NCBI GenBank assembly: GCA_021186555.1
Contig: JAJKFL010000012.1
Location: 16,007,711 to 16,071,710, forward strand
Direction of reading: 5' to 3'
DNA: 64,000 nt
Source of the DNA: Reticulitermes speratus
Lineage: Eukaryota; Arthropoda; Insecta; Blattodea; Rhinotermitidae
The stretch's first letter is position 1; every line of letters starts with the position of its first letter. The notes beneath the pieces are model-generated. The model did no database searches. It was not told the DNA's origin and worked only from the letters and a program-made list of their open reading frames with translations. This document shows, piece by piece, positions 9,840 to 21,294 of this stretch. The position numbers and the translations under genes were made by a program.

Positions 9840-11389
9840 GCGTTCAATATACCGAAAACTTTCGGTTAAAAGCTGTGGACATTAACATAATTTAACCTAG
9901 AGTGCTATATATAATACCATCGTGTAAGTCACACCCCGGTTGCCATGGCTGTGACAGAGGTTGAAAGACAATGTGTCATCCGTGAGGTACACCCTGAGGC
10001 CGAAGAAACAAAAGACGATCGGGCATAAAAAAAATCATAGCACAACAAGATGGAAGTAGTACGAATGCATTAGAAAATCACAAAATAAACATGTAAGTTC
10101 ATATTAATGGGATATTAAGCCACATTAGTACATTAAATGTGGTAAATCAGCTGACAGTGTCATGGAATGAACCCACGTAATTACAGCTGGCGTCATTATT
10201 TCAAAAGAACGAGTGTGTGCATCTTTAAGAAACCACTGGGCACTAAATGCTGGGTTTAAACCATCGAATAAAACGGGCTGGAAAACTCAATGCGGTTTGT
10301 TGGCGTTCCGTATCTCTCTCTCTCTCTCTCTCTCTCTTGACTTCCTTCTCTTTCCCACCTATTCATCAATCTTACATCCTACCATTCCGTTATCCTCTCT
10401 TAAACTCAGCCCTTTTCCCATAGGAAACTGTATAAAAAGACGTGGTTCCTGCCAAGATTTAAAACTGAGACCGAATTATCAACTACTGATTTTTTTTAAA
10501 CACAGAAAGTAAATCGGGGGTTTTTTTTGGGTTGATACTGCATCCAGCGAGGACGGGGTTCAAATATCGGTACCTATCAGCTCATCTTATTTTTTATATC
10601 CCGATAGTTCAACAACTTTTTTTTAACATTTTAAAATACAGTGTTTACCACATTAACTTTTCTTCAACAAACCTTAAAAATGTTCGAAGTTTACACTTTA
10701 TTTTCTTAATTCAAAATACAGTGTTTGCTGCATGTACCATTATCTTCATACTACAGAACCCACTTTTAAGTTCTTCGTATGATGCTCATTACCAAGCGAC
10801 AATTACTGCAATATACTGCACTAACTGGACTGTCACTGTATTTAAAAATTTGAGTGCTTACATAGGGATATCAAAAGAATATTTAAATACTTATCAACGT
10901 TGATTAAATTTGTTTTTCGGAGGATTAAAGAGTCAGTATAGTATCATATCTTAAATCTTAACTGAAGTTACAATTCGAGTTACGTAAGGAATGAATAAGA
11001 AAAGGATATGGTACAAAGAACAAATGAAAGAAAAAGAAACAAAAGGACAAGACAGAATCAAGCAAAGAAGTGCCTTAGCTTCTTGGCGTCCATACACATT
11101 CCCAGTACATTCCACAACGTATTTTATACATTCTGACAGCGATCGCCTATCAACTATACAAACGATCTGTTTTTCTTTAAAAAAAAACATGCACAATACT
11201 TACTAGCATAAAACACATGAAATTCTATCGGGCGATTTGACAATTTCCATCTACAGTTACGATCTCCACAGCTAACCCTTCCACTGACCACTCTTCTACG
11301 TTATACCACACTTTACCTTTCTATTCAACTGGTCCTGCGAACTGTCCCCGGAGATACAGCGGCAAGGGCGTGAGGCTGACCACTCACCC
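9840..11389. other. Long stretch with no recognised gene
   Basis: Contains the (TC)n tract at 10312-10337 and several T-runs. Open frames at 10213-10512 and 10532-10903 are hydrophobic and pass through the microsatellite or T-rich DNA, with no recognisable domain; I do not call them genes. Confidence 0.45.
10312..10337. repeat. (TC)n microsatellite
   Basis: About 12 uninterrupted TC units. Confidence 0.95.
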
Positions 11390-11480
11390 TCACGCAGATC
11401 CGACGTAAGGAATGAGTGGAGCTATATTTCGGTTCCTCCATACGCCTTCATAACATGCACAAGGAAAATGTTACTTTACA
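11390..11480 (+). repeat. SINE-D fragment
   Basis: GGAATGAGTGGAGCTATA followed by CTCCATACGCCTTCATAAC matches the distal SINE-D body in plus orientation. The preceding GACCACTCACC (about 11378) also matches SINE-D. The head is lost. Confidence 0.5.
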
Positions 11481-11745
11481 TTTACCTACATCAAGAATGC
11501 AACGCAGTTCATTGCTTCGCTTCACTACAAAGGTTTCTGTAGGGATGGCATTGCGATGAATACTAGGATGATTGCTGGTGCAATTGTTCATGCAGTTTCA
11601 ATTAGTTGTCTTTCTAATATGAACCGTCTAGTGTGTTTGTTTCAGATTAGGGTGATTATTATGTATATTACGGTTCTAATAATTATTAGTATAATTATTA
11701 GTGCGTGGTCATGGAAGAAGATTAGTTGTTCTATGATAGGGGATG

Positions 11746-12045
11746 GGGGCACGCGGTGGCGCAGTTGGTTGAGGCACTACGCTACAAACCGGAACGTTGC
11801 GGGTTCGATTCCCGATGGTGTCACTGGAAATTTTCATCGACATAATCGTTTCGGTCGCACTATGGCCCTGGGGTCGACTCAGCCTCTAACATAAATGAGT
11901 ACCAGGAATCTTTCCTGGGGGGTAAAGGCGGCCGGTGCGTAGGGCTGACAACCTTACCACCTTCATGTGCCGATTGTCTATAAATCTGGGAGCCTCAACC
12001 TCCTGGAACCCTAAGTGCCTGTCCAGGCCTGTAATGGGATTGCTT
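11746..12045 (+). mobile_element. SINE-C copy with 14-bp TSD
   Basis: tRNA-like head GGCGCAGTTGGTTGAGGCAC with B box GGGTTCGATTCCCG near 11803, then a 220-bp body with GGGTCGACTCAGCCTCTAAC and CTGGGAGCCTCAACCTCCTG, ending ATGGGATTGCTT. A perfect direct repeat TATGATAGGGGATG at 11732-11745 and 12046-12059 proves insertion by target-primed reverse transcription. Copies also lie at 47338 and 62244. Confidence 0.92.
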
Positions 12046-12059
12046 TATGATAGGGGATG

Positions 12060-13341
12060 CTTCGTCTTGTAGTCTCCGTCTACAGAAACAGGAAGAATTA
12101 TCACTTTGTGCAGCAGTCTTTAAAACACAGATGTCCACACTGTAGGCCTATAGATCATAATATACTGCAATCTATGCATTAACCTAGAAGTCAAGATGCA
12201 CATCGCACGACACAACTATATAACTTGGCGCTCTGTGGAGATAAAGGTAAAGCTTTAGAGTGCAACATATTGAAAAAAAAAAAAAGGATAACAGACGGTC
12301 GATAAAGGCTTCTCGCTTTTTTACTCTACGTTCTGGTACGACTACGTGATGAAATATAAATCAAGTTACACATAACATCACACTTTTAGGAAACATGGCG
12401 TTATCTAGTGAACATATTGCAGAATCTTTAGTGTTAAAATACTGCCAAAACATGGGCGTGTGTTTGTGCTTCTCTCTAAACTTCATGGCAGAAAGCAGAT
12501 TTTATTTAATCTCGACTGGTAAATACTTCCATCGCTACCTGTGAGAGTACATCAAACCAGAATATACACGGAGTCTTTCCCCTACACATAACTGACGTTG
12601 CAATGTTCACAAACCTGACAGTACTGTTTGCTAACACAACTACACTCATCTGTTCAGAATTCAGAAGACTATAAATTCTACAGAATTCTGAACAGGTGAG
12701 TGATTTTATAGCATAAAATTACTTTTACTTAATGTACGCATAGAGTGCACAACCCTATGACGTGGACAACCGCACATGACCCTGTGGGATTCTACACACA
12801 ACCCACAAAAACCCCAGTTGAGAAATCTACTCGATTGAAGCCTGAGAGTGTGGCCACACTGGGCTCTACTTTAATGCTGCCATGTTTATTACTGTGTTCC
12901 ACTTTAGGGCTAACTGCATCACGCTGTAATTTCTAATTAAGAGGGTTGATTCCACTAGCGGAACGTGTTAAGTCTAACCAGGCCACACCATCTTTCAGCT
13001 GTACCTCTACTGCAAGGGTCAGCCCCCTGGAAACAGCTTCATGGTACAAGGGACACGGCTCTAAATACATCCTACATGTCGTTCTCCTTTCATTCAACAG
13101 GCCTGTCACGTGTTTATCTGTTATCTTCACAATGGACTTAAAACATTGGTTTAATGAGAATAACGGAATAAAATTTATAAACGTGATTTACAGAAGAAAC
13201 TCTTAAACAAATGATAATTTTTATTAAGTTGGTTATATTTCATATGTTCCTATAAGTAAGCAATAGGAAATTTTGAGTTTGGCAGCCCTTTGTGGTTGGT
13301 AAATCACTGAAATTCTAGTGAAATAAGTTGTTCATATGTGA
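12060..13341. other. Stretch with no recognised gene
   Basis: Contains an A-run near 12274 and an 18-bp inverted repeat (12645-12662 with 12683-12700, one mismatch, centred on GAATTC sites). Open frames of 62-86 residues match nothing I know. Confidence 0.4.
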
Positions 13342-13386
13342 ATGGCGTGAAGACGACCTAAAGCAAAGGCCGAAACATGTTGTCAT
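13342..13386 (+). ncRNA. Decayed hammerhead-like motif
   Basis: Stem I AUGGC pairs with GUCAU (one G-U). The core reads GUGAAGA instead of CUGAAGA, followed by C, stem II (GACC...GGCC, one mismatch), GAAA and ACAUGU. Replacement of core C3 by G should abolish the C3-G8 pair, so it is probably inactive. Confidence 0.4.
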
Positions 13387-13811
13387 AACTCACAAACTTG
13401 TGCAGCATATATGGCAATAAAAGCTGTGTTACCGGCGATAAAGTTACAGCTGTACAACCACAATACGTATTTTAATCGCAAAGCCTCTAAAGCAAGTAAA
13501 CTAAACTCTCTTTCACAAATCTTCTGGCAAACAGCGATATCGATATCAAAATCAAACACGTGATGCATCGTGACTGATCTACTGCCTAGGTGAACTAGTA
13601 CACTGTGTATTACAGACTTTATTGTCTGCAACGAATTATACGTAATAAGGGTCGCAGTCTGTTACGTTGGTAAGGCAATGGCCCGAAAATAGGCCGAAGG
13701 TCCATAGCAGACGAAGAACATGACGGTTATAATGCAGTTTGTAACACGTAAGTGCTCGGCTAAATACAGCTGAAGACACGTGTGATTTTGGTCTACATGT
13801 TCCATTAATAT

Positions 13812-13839
13812 TTAATAATAATAATAATAATAATAATAG
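13812..13839. repeat. (AAT)n microsatellite
   Basis: About nine uninterrupted AAT units directly upstream of a LINE remnant. Confidence 0.95.
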
Positions 13840-13849
13840 ACACTGAAAT

Positions 13850-14198
13850 TTCAGGAGATAGAAATGCCATCAAGAAAACCGCCAAAAAAGATTTTAAAAT
13901 ACGAAGATCTTATAACAGCAATACATGAAAGTGATACCAGTAATAACAGGGGCAAATGACACGATCTCAAAATCATTCATAAAATACCTGGACAACATAC
14001 CAAGTATGACATCAAGGAATCACAGGAAACAGCCACAGTGGGCACTGCACAAATACTTCGGAAAGTACTAATTATGAAAGTACAACACGTTTGTCACGGG
14101 AAATAACATTACATGTACCACACACTGTAAGCACGAAACAGCTGCAACATTATACACATTAGAGACATGGTTTGTATCAGGTATATATATCTGTAAAC
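13850..14198 (+). pseudogene. LINE remnant (same family as 50067-50580)
   Basis: Despite many indels the frame reads through pieces like PVITGANDTISKSFIKYL, parallel to VIIGATGTISKSFS at 50067-50381 and the minus-strand copy at 48190-48485. The 3' end is interrupted by a SINE-A at 14199 and resumes at 14477. Older than the SINE that landed in it. Confidence 0.65.
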
Positions 14199-14462
14199 GC
14201 CGATCCCAGTGGCCGTGCGGTCTAAGGCGTGGGTCTGCGGCCGCTCGCTTACTAGGATCGTGGGTTCGAATCCCACCGGAGGCAATGATGTCTGTCTGTT
14301 GTGAGTGTTGTGTGTTGTCAGGTAGAGGTCTCTGCGACGGGCTGGTCACTTGTCCAGAGGAGTCCTACCGAGTGTGGTGTGTCTAAATGTGTGTGATCGT
14401 GAAGCCTCGAAATGAGGAGGCCTATGCACCCGAAAAGGGGCTGTTGAGCCATAGGAAAAAAA
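14199..14462 (+). mobile_element. SINE-A copy nested in a LINE, 14-bp TSD
   Basis: Full-length SINE-A with B box GGTTCGAATCC near 14263 and an A-rich tail. A perfect direct repeat ATATATCTGTAAAC at 14185-14198 and 14463-14476 marks the insertion, inside the 3' end of the LINE remnant. Confidence 0.95.
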
Positions 14463-14476
14463 ATATATCTGTAAAC

Positions 14477-15399
14477 ACCCTGTATACAGGAGATGATGAC
14501 GATAATGGTGATGATGATTATAAGTGTTGTGAAGATGACCAGCTCCTGCACCTTCATCACGTTACACGTCATATCATATTCATGATCAGCACTCTGTCCT
14601 TATTTAACTTACCCCAACTGGGAATCGAACTGGCTACTGACCGTATACATGTCCCAGCGTTACCGTTCAAGGCGACGTGCTCGGCAGCACACAGGAAAGG
14701 ACAGTAAATGTAGGAACAAGAATGGAATTATAAGTGTGGGCAGGTTGAGAAAGTCTGGAAATCGAAAGAATGCAGAGAAGGGTTTATGCCCTCTGTGAAA
14801 AGCTAACATATTATTTTATGCTGCAGTAAAAAAGGGTACATTTGAAAAAAACTTAAAATGCAAAAAAAAAAAGTGCAAGCAATTAATCTTAGCAAGGTCA
14901 TTAATTGCAAGAATAATTTTTCTCTCGCGGACTTTGATAATTACTTGTATAAAGTATGAAATTGAGAAATGTGTGGAAAAAAATGGGAAGTTCTCCAACA
15001 AGCAGCACTACGGAAAAGAAGGGAATAGAGCAGACAGACTGGTGTACATAGGCCTATGTGTATCGCACAAATGGGTTTATGGCTACGGGACGGAACGTCT
15101 CAAGTACACAGCCCAAATCAGTGAACTACAATTGATATTAGCGTTCAGAGTCCTGACGTTCACCTAAAAAACATTTGAAATGTTGGCTACACTGCGTCCC
15201 AGTTAAATTCAAATCGGCTCATGCTCTTTCAGGAAATAATCGCTGTTCACCGTCAGAATCATACGAAGACCATAAACACAAACCTTAAAACAAGTGGTAC
15301 ATATATGTACCACAGTATTTCAGACGGCCAACTCGATGAAGCAGGGTGTTTCGGAAGCTTGCAATCTCTCGGCTGACCCTTGGTTCTTAAAGAACACAT
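14477..15399. other. Stretch with no recognised gene
   Basis: Around 15225-15330 there is a diverged fragment of the R-repeat (AAATAATCGCTGTTCACC, then GTGGTACATATA). Open frames here have no recognisable domain. Confidence 0.4.
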
Positions 15400-15449
15400 G
15401 TGTGTCGTGTCAGGCGGTGTAGTATACCACACCGCCTGACACGACACAC
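15400..15449. repeat. 50-bp near-perfect palindrome
   Basis: The two 25-bp halves meet at 15424/15425 (GTATAC centre) with one mismatch. The arms contain TGTCGTGTCAGGCGGTGT and its complement. It could extrude as a cruciform. No TSD or transposon ends were identified. Confidence 0.85.
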
Positions 15450-15718
15450 TTCACACGCTTCATCTGGACGAGATCCCTTACGATCACATGAGATCGAGAC
15501 AGATGTTTGTATGCATACTCCACACAGAATATAAATAACTACGAAATTATACCTGAAACGGCTCACTTGTAATATCAAACCATTGTAATATTATGTAATT
15601 ATAATGTATTATGCTTATCGAATTTATGTATTTTAGAATTTTAATAATTTAATAATTCTAATAACGGCGATACAGTACCTAGATTAGTGTGTTGGGCTTG
15701 TACTACTTTGTGCTAAAT

Positions 15719-15762
15719 AACTCCCTGATGGTGGCACCCCGGTGCCGAAACATGTAGGAGTT
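15719..15762 (+). ncRNA. Hammerhead ribozyme-like motif
   Basis: Stem I AACUCC pairs perfectly with GGAGUU (6 bp). The core is CUGAUGG (A9 is G), then an extra U, a perfect 6-bp stem II (GGCACC/GGUGCC) closed by only CC, GAAA, ACAUGU and A. The A9 change may weaken catalysis. A second decayed motif follows at 15888-15940 in the same orientation. Confidence 0.5.
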
Positions 15763-15887
15763 TAATATTTGTCACGAATTGTATTTTATTAAGTGCATTT
15801 GTTAAGTTGATGTTTTAATTGTAAGAATATGCACGGTATGAATAACAAAAATTAATCAATGTAGTTTAAATGATGACTGTTTTGGTA

Positions 15888-15940
15888 CTCTAATTTCGCC
15901 TCATGATAACTTTTTGTGCGTAAGCCGAAACATGTTGCGC
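15888..15940 (+). ncRNA. Decayed hammerhead-like motif
   Basis: CAUGAUA replaces CUGAUGA and stem I is poor, but the GCCGAAACATGTTGCGC end is intact. It lies about 180 bp downstream of the motif at 15719 in direct orientation, the head-to-tail arrangement seen in retrozymes, although the DNA between them does not look like a repeated monomer. Confidence 0.35.
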
Positions 15941-15945
15941 ATTAA

Positions 15946-16085
15946 CTAACTAACTCCATGGAGCAGAGTCCTTCTTGAGAAGCTAACAGGTCGTCAGCTA
16001 GTCAAGAAATTCCCCGCGTTTTATGGAACCCGAAGGTTCATTACCGCACTCACAAGAGCCCGCCACCTGTCCCTATCCTGAATTA
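15946..16085 (-). repeat. LINE 3' end fragment
   Basis: Nearly identical to 24550-24690. On the minus strand it is the untranslated 3' end of the LINE whose coding remnant is at 24690-24940, ending in a GTTAGTTAGTT tail. It abuts the decayed hammerhead motif. Confidence 0.65.
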
Positions 16086-16745
16086 TTATTATTAAAGTTA
16101 TATAATAATATGACACAAAACTTAGTCGTGGTTGACGACCTTTACCTTCTACTTTGAACCTTAATTTCTTACAGGACTATCCAAAATGTACATAATGCAA
16201 CGGAATTCGCCACATGAAGCATAATGACTGAGCTCTTCTGTGGTTTTCCTCAACTTCTTTAAGCTAATTCCGGCACAGTACGTATGTCGGATCAGGCCAC
16301 GACATCCATTCCAATTCACTGTCCACTAATCATTCTACCATATGATGCTGTATAGTCTCGGCTATTGACGGAGTCGCTAAACGACCCACAAACACATACA
16401 TACTGCGAATAATGTTCTCCGAACAGCATCTTGCTTCAATTGGCCATTACAGTGCAGAAACAGTACATATGCAAAAAGCTATGTCGTTTCCTCTGTGTTA
16501 TCGGATAATGACCTGCGTTCTTCCGGCCAACCGGAATGTGCTCAGAGCACGAAGAAAACGGCCATTTCATAGACGGCGGGAAGAGACAGAGAGAGAGAAA
16601 GGGCGGGAGGGGGGGGGGGCTCGATATTAAAATCACACTGACTCTCGACGTAGAACAAAATAAAACGTACATCCCTCTAGAAAAAGCCAACGTCTTCCGG
16701 ACTTTCATCCTTGTCTTCAATAATTACACACAGTAATACATGTAC
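16086..16745. other. Stretch with no recognised gene
   Basis: Contains a purine-rich tract with a G-run (16580-16619). Overlapping open frames on both strands at 16412-16736 have no known domain. Confidence 0.4.
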
Positions 16746-16995
16746 GCCGATCCCAGTGGCCGCGCGGTCTAAGGCGTGGGTCTGCGGCCGCTCGCTTGCT
16801 GGGATTGTGGGTTTGAATCCCGCCGAGGAGATGGATGTCTGTCTGTTGTGAATGTTGTGTGTTGTCAGGTAGAGGTCTCTGCGTCGGGCTGATTACTCGT
16901 CCAGAGGAATCCTACCGAGTATGGTGTGTGTGTGATCGTGAAGCCTCGATCCTGAGGAAGCCCTGGCCAACTAGGGGCTGTTGCGCCACTGGAAA
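16746..16995 (+). mobile_element. SINE-A copy with 11-bp TSD
   Basis: Full-length, B box GGTTTGAATCC near 16809, short A-rich tail. Flanking AATACATGTAC (16735-16745) and AATACCTGTAC (16996-17006) differ at one base, giving an 11-bp TSD. Confidence 0.92.
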
Positions 16996-17006
16996 AATAC
17001 CTGTAC

Positions 17007-17700
17007 AGATCTCAAAATACAATTTCCACCGCCTCTTTGGGCTCGTCGCTCAACAGGTTTATAATTTCATACTATGCCCAACCTCCATCGAATGTCATAG
17101 ACATGGCCTTACCATTTCTCCCTATATATAACCTCTAACTCTGGCCTTACAGTTTCCTTCCCTGCTGCATCTACTCCTGCCCATCACCCTCACCATGCCC
17201 TACAAAAACTTCGCCAACACATTAACGGCCACACTGTTAACAACATCAGGTAAGTATGCCTAAGACTGCAGAGTAATTTCCCAGCCGCAATCACACAGTC
17301 GTCCCTGTGCTTATTACACTTCACGTATGAGGGAGTGTGGAGTCATGGTTTCACGCATTCTTAACCTCGGGATTTGATATGGGTAAGTGGTCAACTTGAA
17401 ATCCCCGTCTCCTTATTCTCCACACATACGTGCGTGCGGCGCGTGTCTTTGCTCGCGCCGCACGCTAATGTAGTAAGCAGCGCGTCATATTTTCTTTCTC
17501 CTACAACAGCATGTTTTTAGCAATATTTATCTGAACTACTGTAAGGTACATGAGAGGGAGGAAGGAGGAGGGACACGAATGAAGACAGAGCGAAGATATA
17601 AAAATGATATGAATGCAGCAAGGGAGGAGAGCTAGAACGGGATAAAGGTACGGAAGTTTTATATAAGAAACGAAGAAACCTTTCGTAGAATTTTCAACGG
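17007..17700. other. Stretch with no recognised gene
   Basis: Contains a SINE-D fragment on the minus strand at about 17330-17425 (CGCATTCTTAACCTCGGG, reverse of the family block) and a short GC-rich inverted repeat near 17430-17465 (GTGCGGCGCG with CGCGCCGCAC). Confidence 0.45.
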
Positions 17701-18120
17701 ACATTACATTCGGAAAGTAGATGAGAAGTATCTGGAAAGTTTTGAAATGTGGTGCTGGAGAAGAATGGAGAAGATCAGTTCGACCGATCGTGTGAGAAAT
17801 GAAGAAGTATTACACAGTCAAGGAGGAGAGGAATATCATACATACAATAAAAAGAAGAAAGGCTAACTGGATTGGTCACATCTTGCGTAGGAACTGCCTT
17901 CTGAAACACGTGATTGAAGGAAAGTTAGAGGGAAGGATAGAAATGAAGGGAAGACGAGGGAGAAGACGTAAGCAGCTACTGAATGACCTTAAGGAAAAGA
18001 GAAGATACTGGAAATTTAAAGAGGAAGCACTAGATCGCCCCTGTGGAGAACTCGCTTTGGAAGAGGCTACGGACCTGTCGTAAGACAGACTGCAGAATGA
18101 ATGAATGAATGAATGAATTA
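17701..18120 (+). pseudogene. LINE 3' coding fragment with (AATG)n tail
   Basis: Two frames together read SFEMWCWRRMEKISSTDRV, a frameshift near 17815, then HTIKRRKANWIGHILRRN, LLKHVIEGK and GRRGRRRKQLLNDLKEK, with the second frame open from 17799 to 18083 (94 residues). This is the C-terminal part of a non-LTR retrotransposon polyprotein, downstream of the reverse transcriptase. The (AATG)n tract at 18095-18119 is its 3' tail. Sister fragments are at 6228 and 55835. Confidence 0.8.
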
Positions 18121-19575
18121 CATTCGTAGAATTACAAACCTGACTAAGAACAGTGCAAAATGTATACAACACAAATCCTATTCCCGCTGTACGACTGCAA
18201 GGCGTCGTGGTCAGGCGCAGAGGCAATTTTAATCTCTACATTTAGCACACAATTTCGCGAACGATTTATCGGTAAAAAAAAAAAAGTCTATAGCGATCAT
18301 CTTGGGCCACTCTTGCACAACTGTTATTTCGACCTATCAGTGTATCTGTCAGCTTCGGCGAGGAACTTTGGTGTCATGATGTCCGAACAGACAGTCGTCT
18401 GGAGTTTTTGAGGGCAGAGAGAATGCCGCCAATCCGTACTCTTTCTCTCTCTTGTCCCGGGCCGTCGTCACTATGGCTACGGTTGCTCCGGCAACACTGT
18501 ATCCCGGAACGTGTGGGATTGGAACGCAGGCAAAGTCGAGACGGGGGATCTATGATACGAATCAGGCTATTGAACAAGGTTCATACGCTTTCATGAACTC
18601 GACCCATACAAATGAAAGTAATGCAGTTGAAGGAATTCACTACCAAACAGTGCTGTGAAACATTGCCAGAGATTTTACTGAGGCAGAGAATCACTAATGG
18701 GCAGGCGATGTTGAACACGTTCGTCTGTGTTCGCATCGTCTGGCAGTGGGCTGTTTTACCGACGTTATATTGCACTGCACTGACTCTACTCCACCCACAA
18801 CCACCCTAAAGATGCAGAAAGCAGGGACCTCCTCCAGGACGCCGACAACACAGCACACTTCCACACGGTGCAGAGCTCCAGAACAGAAATAATACGAAAC
18901 TTTTAAAGACGCAGGAAACGCCCCAGAAAATCATTTTATCTATTTAGGTATCAAGGAAATTTACTGAATTTTAAGACATGCTGCATAATCTGTTTTTATT
19001 TCCCACAAAATACAGTTTATTTGATAATTTTACCTTTTTCTGTTCTGATAATACTTTCTTTCAAAACCCATGCGCTAAAATTTAAATACCCATGCCGGTG
19101 GGATTAAGGTTAACAGTAAATCACAGTGAGATATTTTAAAACAAGGTACATGCATGTATGTCTGTATGTGTGTGTGTGTATGTGTCACAAACTATATTTA
19201 AAATCCTGTTGCAAAATGTCAGAAAGAATTGTAAAAGACCTCTTTCATAAATGGTATTCACATTTATTTAATTTACTTTACCTCAATTTATTCTTAAAAT
19301 TAGATTGTACATGCACGCATATAAACGAACACCCAGACCACAATTTCTAAAATACCTGATACAATCGATGAATATAAAAACGTTCAGCCTAAAACGAATG
19401 TAAATGCATTCTAACAAAATTATTATATGAAAAAAACAGCTGATTTAGGCAATACATTTCAGCATGTGAGCAGTTTTTTTTCACTATTTACGCGTATTCT
19501 GCAGACAGAGAAGTAAATACAGCAACAAAAACATGCGAACTCTTCTGTGGAAATTGGGAAATGCCAAAATCAAAC
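18121..19575. other. Stretch with no recognised gene
   Basis: Overlapping open frames at 18374-18809 on both strands have no recognisable domain. A short GT-rich tract lies at 19155-19185. AT-rich from 18900 onward. Confidence 0.4.
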
Positions 19576-19820
19576 CTTCCCGAGGACTTCATGAAGTAAC
19601 AGCTACATCAGTGCTTGTATATGGATCCGAATGCTAAAGGTTAACAGAACAAGGCACAAAGAAGGGGACCACCAGGAGCAGAAATACGTTTCCTCAGAGC
19701 TGTCGCAGGATACAGGACGACAGACCATACAGGTAATAAAGATGTTAGAGAAGAACTGAAAATGTTCCACCATATAGCAATAGAATGCTATCAAACAATC
19801 AAAAGAAATGGCCGGAATAC
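19576..19820 (+). pseudogene. LINE fragment, heavily decayed
   Basis: Frames read TSVLVYGSE and, after disruptions, AEIRFLRAVAGYRTTDHTGN then KDVREELKMF. This matches the region just after the reverse transcriptase in many arthropod LINEs, and it parallels AAEMKYTRRTAGYTWTDHKT at 59680-59960. Stops and frameshifts make it non-functional. Confidence 0.7.
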
Positions 19821-20196
19821 TTAAAACGGAATATCTGAGACGTTCAATCTCAAAACTGCTTTATCGTCGTAAATCGAATACGCCAGGATGGCACGACAAA
19901 AAGACGCAATACTTTTTATCCTTACAAACGGAACAGGACAAAAAGTGAACCTATTATGACATCCTTTATTATAATGGACATGGTGCAGCTGATGATATTG
20001 TCTAAACCACACGGAATAACCTTTCACAATCCCTCATTACTCACAATTAGACGCTATATAATGTAAGAATGTGGATATAACGCCGATAAATAAAACAATA
20101 AATAATTATTACGTGCTAGGGCCTACAGACAAAATTTAATCTGAAGTGTTCCTCCTCTAAAGACTAAGATTAACATGAATTATATTTATAGAATCA

Positions 20197-20642
20197 GTCT
20201 CTACCGCGCAGTAAACACATTCCGTCTCGGTTATAGAATCCAGCCAGTCTTGTAAAGGAAAAAGGTGGCCGTGCCATGGCTCAGGCGGTTAGTCGCCGGC
20301 CTCCTACCGCGGAGGCCCGAATTCGATCCCGGGTCAGTCCATGTGGGATTTGTGGTGGACAAAGTAGCACTGGGACAGGTTTTTCCCCGAGTACTTCGGT
20401 TTTCCTCTGTCAATTTCATACCACCGGAGCTCCATTACTTGAAAAAATGAAAAAAAAACTGATCATCTTTCTCTTCATCTTCATTACAGGATTGCACAAT
20501 AAGTCTTAAGGCTGCGGTGCGTCCGTAGCTTCTGCTGCGGGGCCCTTCTCCACAAAAAAAGGGAAATGGTAATCCCTGTTTGTTCTGAGATACACATAGA
20601 ACACACATATGCACTCTGTGAGAAGAAGGTAAAGTGATGAAT
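20197..20642 (+). repeat. R-repeat copy interrupted by SINE-B
   Basis: Left part TACCGCGCAGTAAACAC (20204-20220) and right part CTGTTTGTTCTGAGATACAC (20575 onward) match the dispersed repeat duplicated at 59378-59605. A SINE-B at 20267-20560 splits it. Its 3' end (GTTAAGCTTGGTGGTACATA) is what was amplified into the array that follows. The class of this repeat is unknown. Confidence 0.65.
20267..20560 (+). mobile_element. SINE-B copy
   Basis: tRNA-like head GGCCGTGCCATGGCTCAGGC with TTAGTCGCCGG and B box TTCGATCCCGGG near 20322. Body has GGGATTTGTGGTGGAC, TTTTTCCCCGAGTACTTCGG and GCTGCGGTGCGTCCGTAGC, with an A-run tail. Other copies at 36503, 44214 and 57429. Confidence 0.88.
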
Positions 20643-21294
20643 GTTAAGCTTGGTGGTACATACGTGTTAAAGTGTTAAGCTTGGTGGTACATACGTGTTA
20701 AAGTGTTAAGCTTGGTGGTACATACGTGTTAAAGTGTTAAGCTTGGTGGTACATACGTGTTAAAGTGTTAAGCTTGGTGGTACATACGTGTTAAAGTGTT
20801 AAGCTTGGTGGTACATACGTGTTAAAGTGTTAAGCTTGGTGGTACATACGTGTTAAAGTGTTAAGCTTGGTGGTACATACGTGTTAAAGTGTTAAGCTTG
20901 GTGGTACATACGTGTTAAAGTGTTAAGCTTGGTGGTACATACGTGTTAAAGTGTTAAGCTTGGTGGTACATACGTGTTAAAGTGTTAAGCTTGGTGGTAC
21001 ATACGTGTTAAAGTGTTAAGCTTGGTGGTACATACGTGTTAAAGTGTTAAGCTTGGTGGTACATACGTGTTAAAGTGTTAAGCTTGGTGGTACATACGTG
21101 TTAAAGTGTTAAGCTTGGTGGTACATACGTGTTAAAGTGTTAAGCTTGGTGGTACATACGTGTTAAAGTGTTAAGCTTGGTGGTACATACGTGTTAAAGT
21201 GTTAAGCTGCGTTGCTCGTTATACGTGTTAAAGTGTTAAGCTTGGTGGTACATACGTGTTAAAGTGTCAAGCTGCGTTGCTCGTTATATGCGTC
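20643..21294. repeat. 31-bp tandem array, 18 identical units plus variants
   Basis: Eighteen units of exactly 31 bp run from 20643 to 21200, each GTTAAGCTTGGTGGTACATA plus CGTGTTAAAGT, and I saw no differences between them. A 34-bp variant (GCTGCGTTGCTCGTTAT in place of the middle) is at 21201-21234, then one normal unit, then a broken variant. Each unit has a HindIII-type AAGCTT. The seed is the 3' part of the adjacent R-repeat. Confidence 0.95.

Noticed and set aside
16412-16736. Overlapping ORFs on both strands around a purine tract
   Set aside because: Mutually overlapping and low complexity, with no family motifs.
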